Shown here piece by piece: positions 6,398 to 7,677 of a DNA stretch of 7,677 bases. Under the pieces are notes generated by a model that did not search any database, was not told where the DNA came from, and saw nothing but the letters and a program-made list of their open reading frames with translations. The translations under genes and the position numbers were made by a program. Location: positions 1 through 7,677 of the forward strand of contig DDHL01000095.1 of NCBI GenBank assembly GCA_002352945.1, in the 5' to 3' direction. The DNA comes from Campylobacteraceae bacterium UBA1877. Lineage in GTDB: Bacteria; Campylobacterota; Campylobacteria; Campylobacterales; Campylobacteraceae. How positions within the stretch are numbered: position 1 is the stretch's first letter; each line of letters opens with the position of its first letter.

Positions 6398-6439
6398 CAA
6401 AAAGCAGGACAATAGTACAAAAAAGGGGCTTAAAAATCG

Positions 6440-7471
6440 CTAGCGAGGCACTTTAATTGCATCATAAGGAAGGTTTACATAGATTGATTGAGATGGAAAA
6501 AATGGGCGTGATTTAAAGTCATTAAAAGATTCAACCGACTCAATTACATGGTGGCCAATTGAGATTTTTATCGAAACTTCATCGCTTTTTGTTAAATGAA
6601 CAATCTCACGCACAATTCCTTTTAGCTTGATGCTCTTTTTAGAATCACAAACTGGAGGCTTGTTGTAAACTTGGATCCGTCTTGGATTAATTGCAACCCC
6701 TCTTTTAGGACCAATCCTCCACGACTTTGGCAATTTAATACACTCAGTTTCATTAAAATAAAACTCCACATGCTCACCAGACTCTTTCCAATTTCCAACA
6801 AGTAAATTAGTTGTAGAAAACTCCATCATTCTTCCAAAATGAAGCCCCATTTTGCGAGTTGCAATGGATGAGAGCCAATCGAGGTCATGGCTTACAATAA
6901 TAACTGTCGTCTTCCACTTTTCATGCGCATGTAAAATTGCTTCAGTAAATATGGGAACCCCGCTGATATCTAAACTATTTGTAGGCTCATCCAATAAAAG
7001 AGTTTTTGGTTTTAAAATAAGCCTAGCTGCAAAAGCAACCCTTTGGGTCTCTCCGCTTGAGAGCTCATGCCAAGGGCGATTTCTAAACTTTTTTGGCAAA
7101 AGCCCAACCAGCTCCAAGGCTTCATCAATCTTTTTATCTAAATTATCAGTCTCCCCTCTGGTTTTCAGTCCAAAGGCTAAATTCTCTTTTACACTTCTTT
7201 TTAAAAGATAGGGCTCTGGAAGCAAAATGGTAATTTCACGCTTTAATTGGGCTGGTAAAGTAGCAAGATTTTTACCTCGGTATAAAATTTCCCCGCTATC
7301 TGGAAGTTCTAAAGAGGCTAAATGGCGCAAGAGTGTACTTTTTCCACTCCCATTTGAGCCAACTAAACCAAGGATTTCACCCTCATAAATAGATATATCT
7401 TTTATATCTAAAACGGGTTTATTGCTATATACTTTCCGAACGTTTTTTAATTGATAAAGAATCTTACTCAT
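6440..7471 (-). CDS. tupC: Tungstate ABC transporter, ATP-binding subunit
   Basis: This 343-residue cytoplasmic ATPase powers import through the permease encoded just upstream; the TupB signature there makes tungstate the likely substrate, for tungsten cofactor enzymes. Seen in order: Walker A GSNGSGKST (38-46), signature LSSGE (137-141), Walker B TLLLDEP (157-163), D-loop SLD (166-168) and switch histidine H195 (VSHD). The C-terminal part (about 250-343) has the look of an oxyanion-transporter TOBE-type regulatory domain (INPRRIQVY, then a strand-rich tail). The Q-loop is odd: the place where glutamine is expected, before E-P-Y-L-L, is P85 (codon CCA, one base from CAA), which may weaken coupling to the membrane subunit. 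ATG 7471 follows the tupB TAA with no gap and has no clear ribosome-binding site, so it is probably translated by coupling. Molybdate specificity is the main alternative. Confidence 0.85.
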   Translation of the reverse strand: MSKILYQLKNVRKVYSNKPVLDIKDISIYEGEILGLVGSNGSGKSTLLRHLASLELPDSGEILYRGKNLATLPAQLKREITILLPEPYLLKRSVKENLAFGLKTRGETDNLDKKIDEALELVGLLPKKFRNRPWHELSSGETQRVAFAARLILKPKTLLLDEPTNSLDISGVPIFTEAILHAHEKWKTTVIIVSHDLDWLSSIATRKMGLHFGRMMEFSTTNLLVGNWKESGEHVEFYFNETECIKLPKSWRIGPKRGVAINPRRIQVYNKPPVCDSKKSIKLKGIVREIVHLTKSDEVSIKISIGHHVIESVESFNDFKSRPFFPSQSIYVNLPYDAIKVPR

Positions 7472-7677
7472 TTAAAACTGCTTTGCATTTTTTCGTAATT
7501 GAAAAAGAGCTAAATTGACCAAAAAAGCAATAAGCATCAGCACAATTCCCAAAGCAATCCCCATCGAAAACATCCCCTTGCTCGTCTCCAATGAAATTGC
7601 TGTTGTGATGGTTCTTGTGTGATATTTTATATTCCCGCCAATCATCATAGCAACTCCAACCTCGGCAATGATTCGCC
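7472..7677 (-). CDS. tupB: Tungstate ABC transporter permease, C-terminal part (cut by the window edge)
   Basis: The last 67 residues of a permease enter from the right edge and end at TAA 7474-7472; the two leftmost-coding bases (7677-7676) belong to a split codon. The segment EVGVAMMIGGNIK, then TRTITTAISLETSKG, is the characteristic C-terminal block of TupB-type tungstate permeases, followed by the last transmembrane helix (about MGIALGIVLMLIAFLVNLAL) and a short basic tail RKNAKQF. It forms the membrane channel for the TupC ATPase, whose start codon immediately follows. The substrate-binding protein TupA would be expected further upstream, beyond the right edge. Because only the C-terminus is visible, the total length and the usual EAA coupling loop cannot be checked. 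Confidence 0.85.
   Translation of the reverse strand, partial: RIIAEVGVAMMIGGNIKYHTRTITTAISLETSKGMFSMGIALGIVLMLIAFLVNLALFQLRKNAKQF

Larger units (their letters stand above)
6361..6398. repeat. Perfect 15-bp inverted repeat with 8-base loop, built from two palindromes
   Basis: GTTTACATGTAAAGC (6361-6375) and GCTTTACATGTAAAC (6384-6398) are exact reverse complements around CGCCAAAA. Each arm is itself almost wholly palindromic, so the DNA or RNA can fold as one long hairpin or as two small ones. It lies between tupC and the AGCS symporter. No U-tract directly follows the stem on either strand, so a simple intrinsic terminator is not well supported; an operator or leader structure for the symporter fits at least as well. 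Confidence 0.85.

Noticed and set aside
6361..6398. CRISPR-like or transposon end repeat
   Set aside because: Only two repeat units, in inverted orientation with an 8-base gap, no spacers, no transposase and no target duplication.
6437..6446. TCGCTAGCGA palindrome followed by TTTTT at the tupC stop as a terminator
   Set aside because: The palindrome has no room for a loop, leaving a stem of about 3 bp; not enough for a terminator.

Overview
The window comes from an AT-rich genome (roughly 35-37% G+C by eye), most likely a member of the Campylobacterota (epsilon-proteobacteria). Three things suggest this. There is a soluble chemoreceptor with a C-terminal zinc-binding CZB domain that closely resembles Helicobacter TlpD. 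The phosphatidylserine decarboxylase carries the MGST form of the usual LGST cleavage motif, as I recall from Helicobacter. There is also a tungstate-type (Tup) ABC transporter. I cannot name the genus.

All genes lie on the minus strand, so they are read from the right end to the left. In order of transcription: (1) 7677-6440, the 3' end of a tungstate permease gene (tupB) and the complete ATPase gene (tupC), joined stop-to-start; (2) a 108-bp gap holding a perfect 15-bp inverted repeat; (3) 6331-5006, a sodium:alanine/glycine symporter (AGCS family); (4) a 91-bp gap with a possible terminator and a possible promoter; (5) 4914-3257, psd and a voltage-gated potassium channel gene overlapping by ATGA; (6) a roughly 200-bp very AT-rich gap with a plausible promoter; (7) 3048-14, a signalling operon of TlpD-like chemoreceptor, single-domain response regulator and membrane sensor protein.

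The signalling operon looks damaged. The response regulator has an in-frame TAA at codon 19, with a canonical receiver domain on both sides of it. The sensor protein stops at TAG just after the first strand of its second PAS domain, and the few codons left before the window edge still read like PAS sequence. The receptor is intact.

The most striking non-gene signal is the 12-bp palindrome TTTACATGTAAA. It occurs six times perfectly and once with a single mismatch between 3057 and 6397, and not elsewhere in the window; my hand estimate of chance expectation is about 0.003 copies. It sits in very different places: on a ribosome-binding site, inside two coding regions, directly after a stop codon, and as a nested pair in an intergenic inverted repeat. 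This looks like a genome-wide iterated palindrome or a protein-binding site rather than a gene-specific element. I see no RNA genes, CRISPR array, insertion sequence or clear new gene system.
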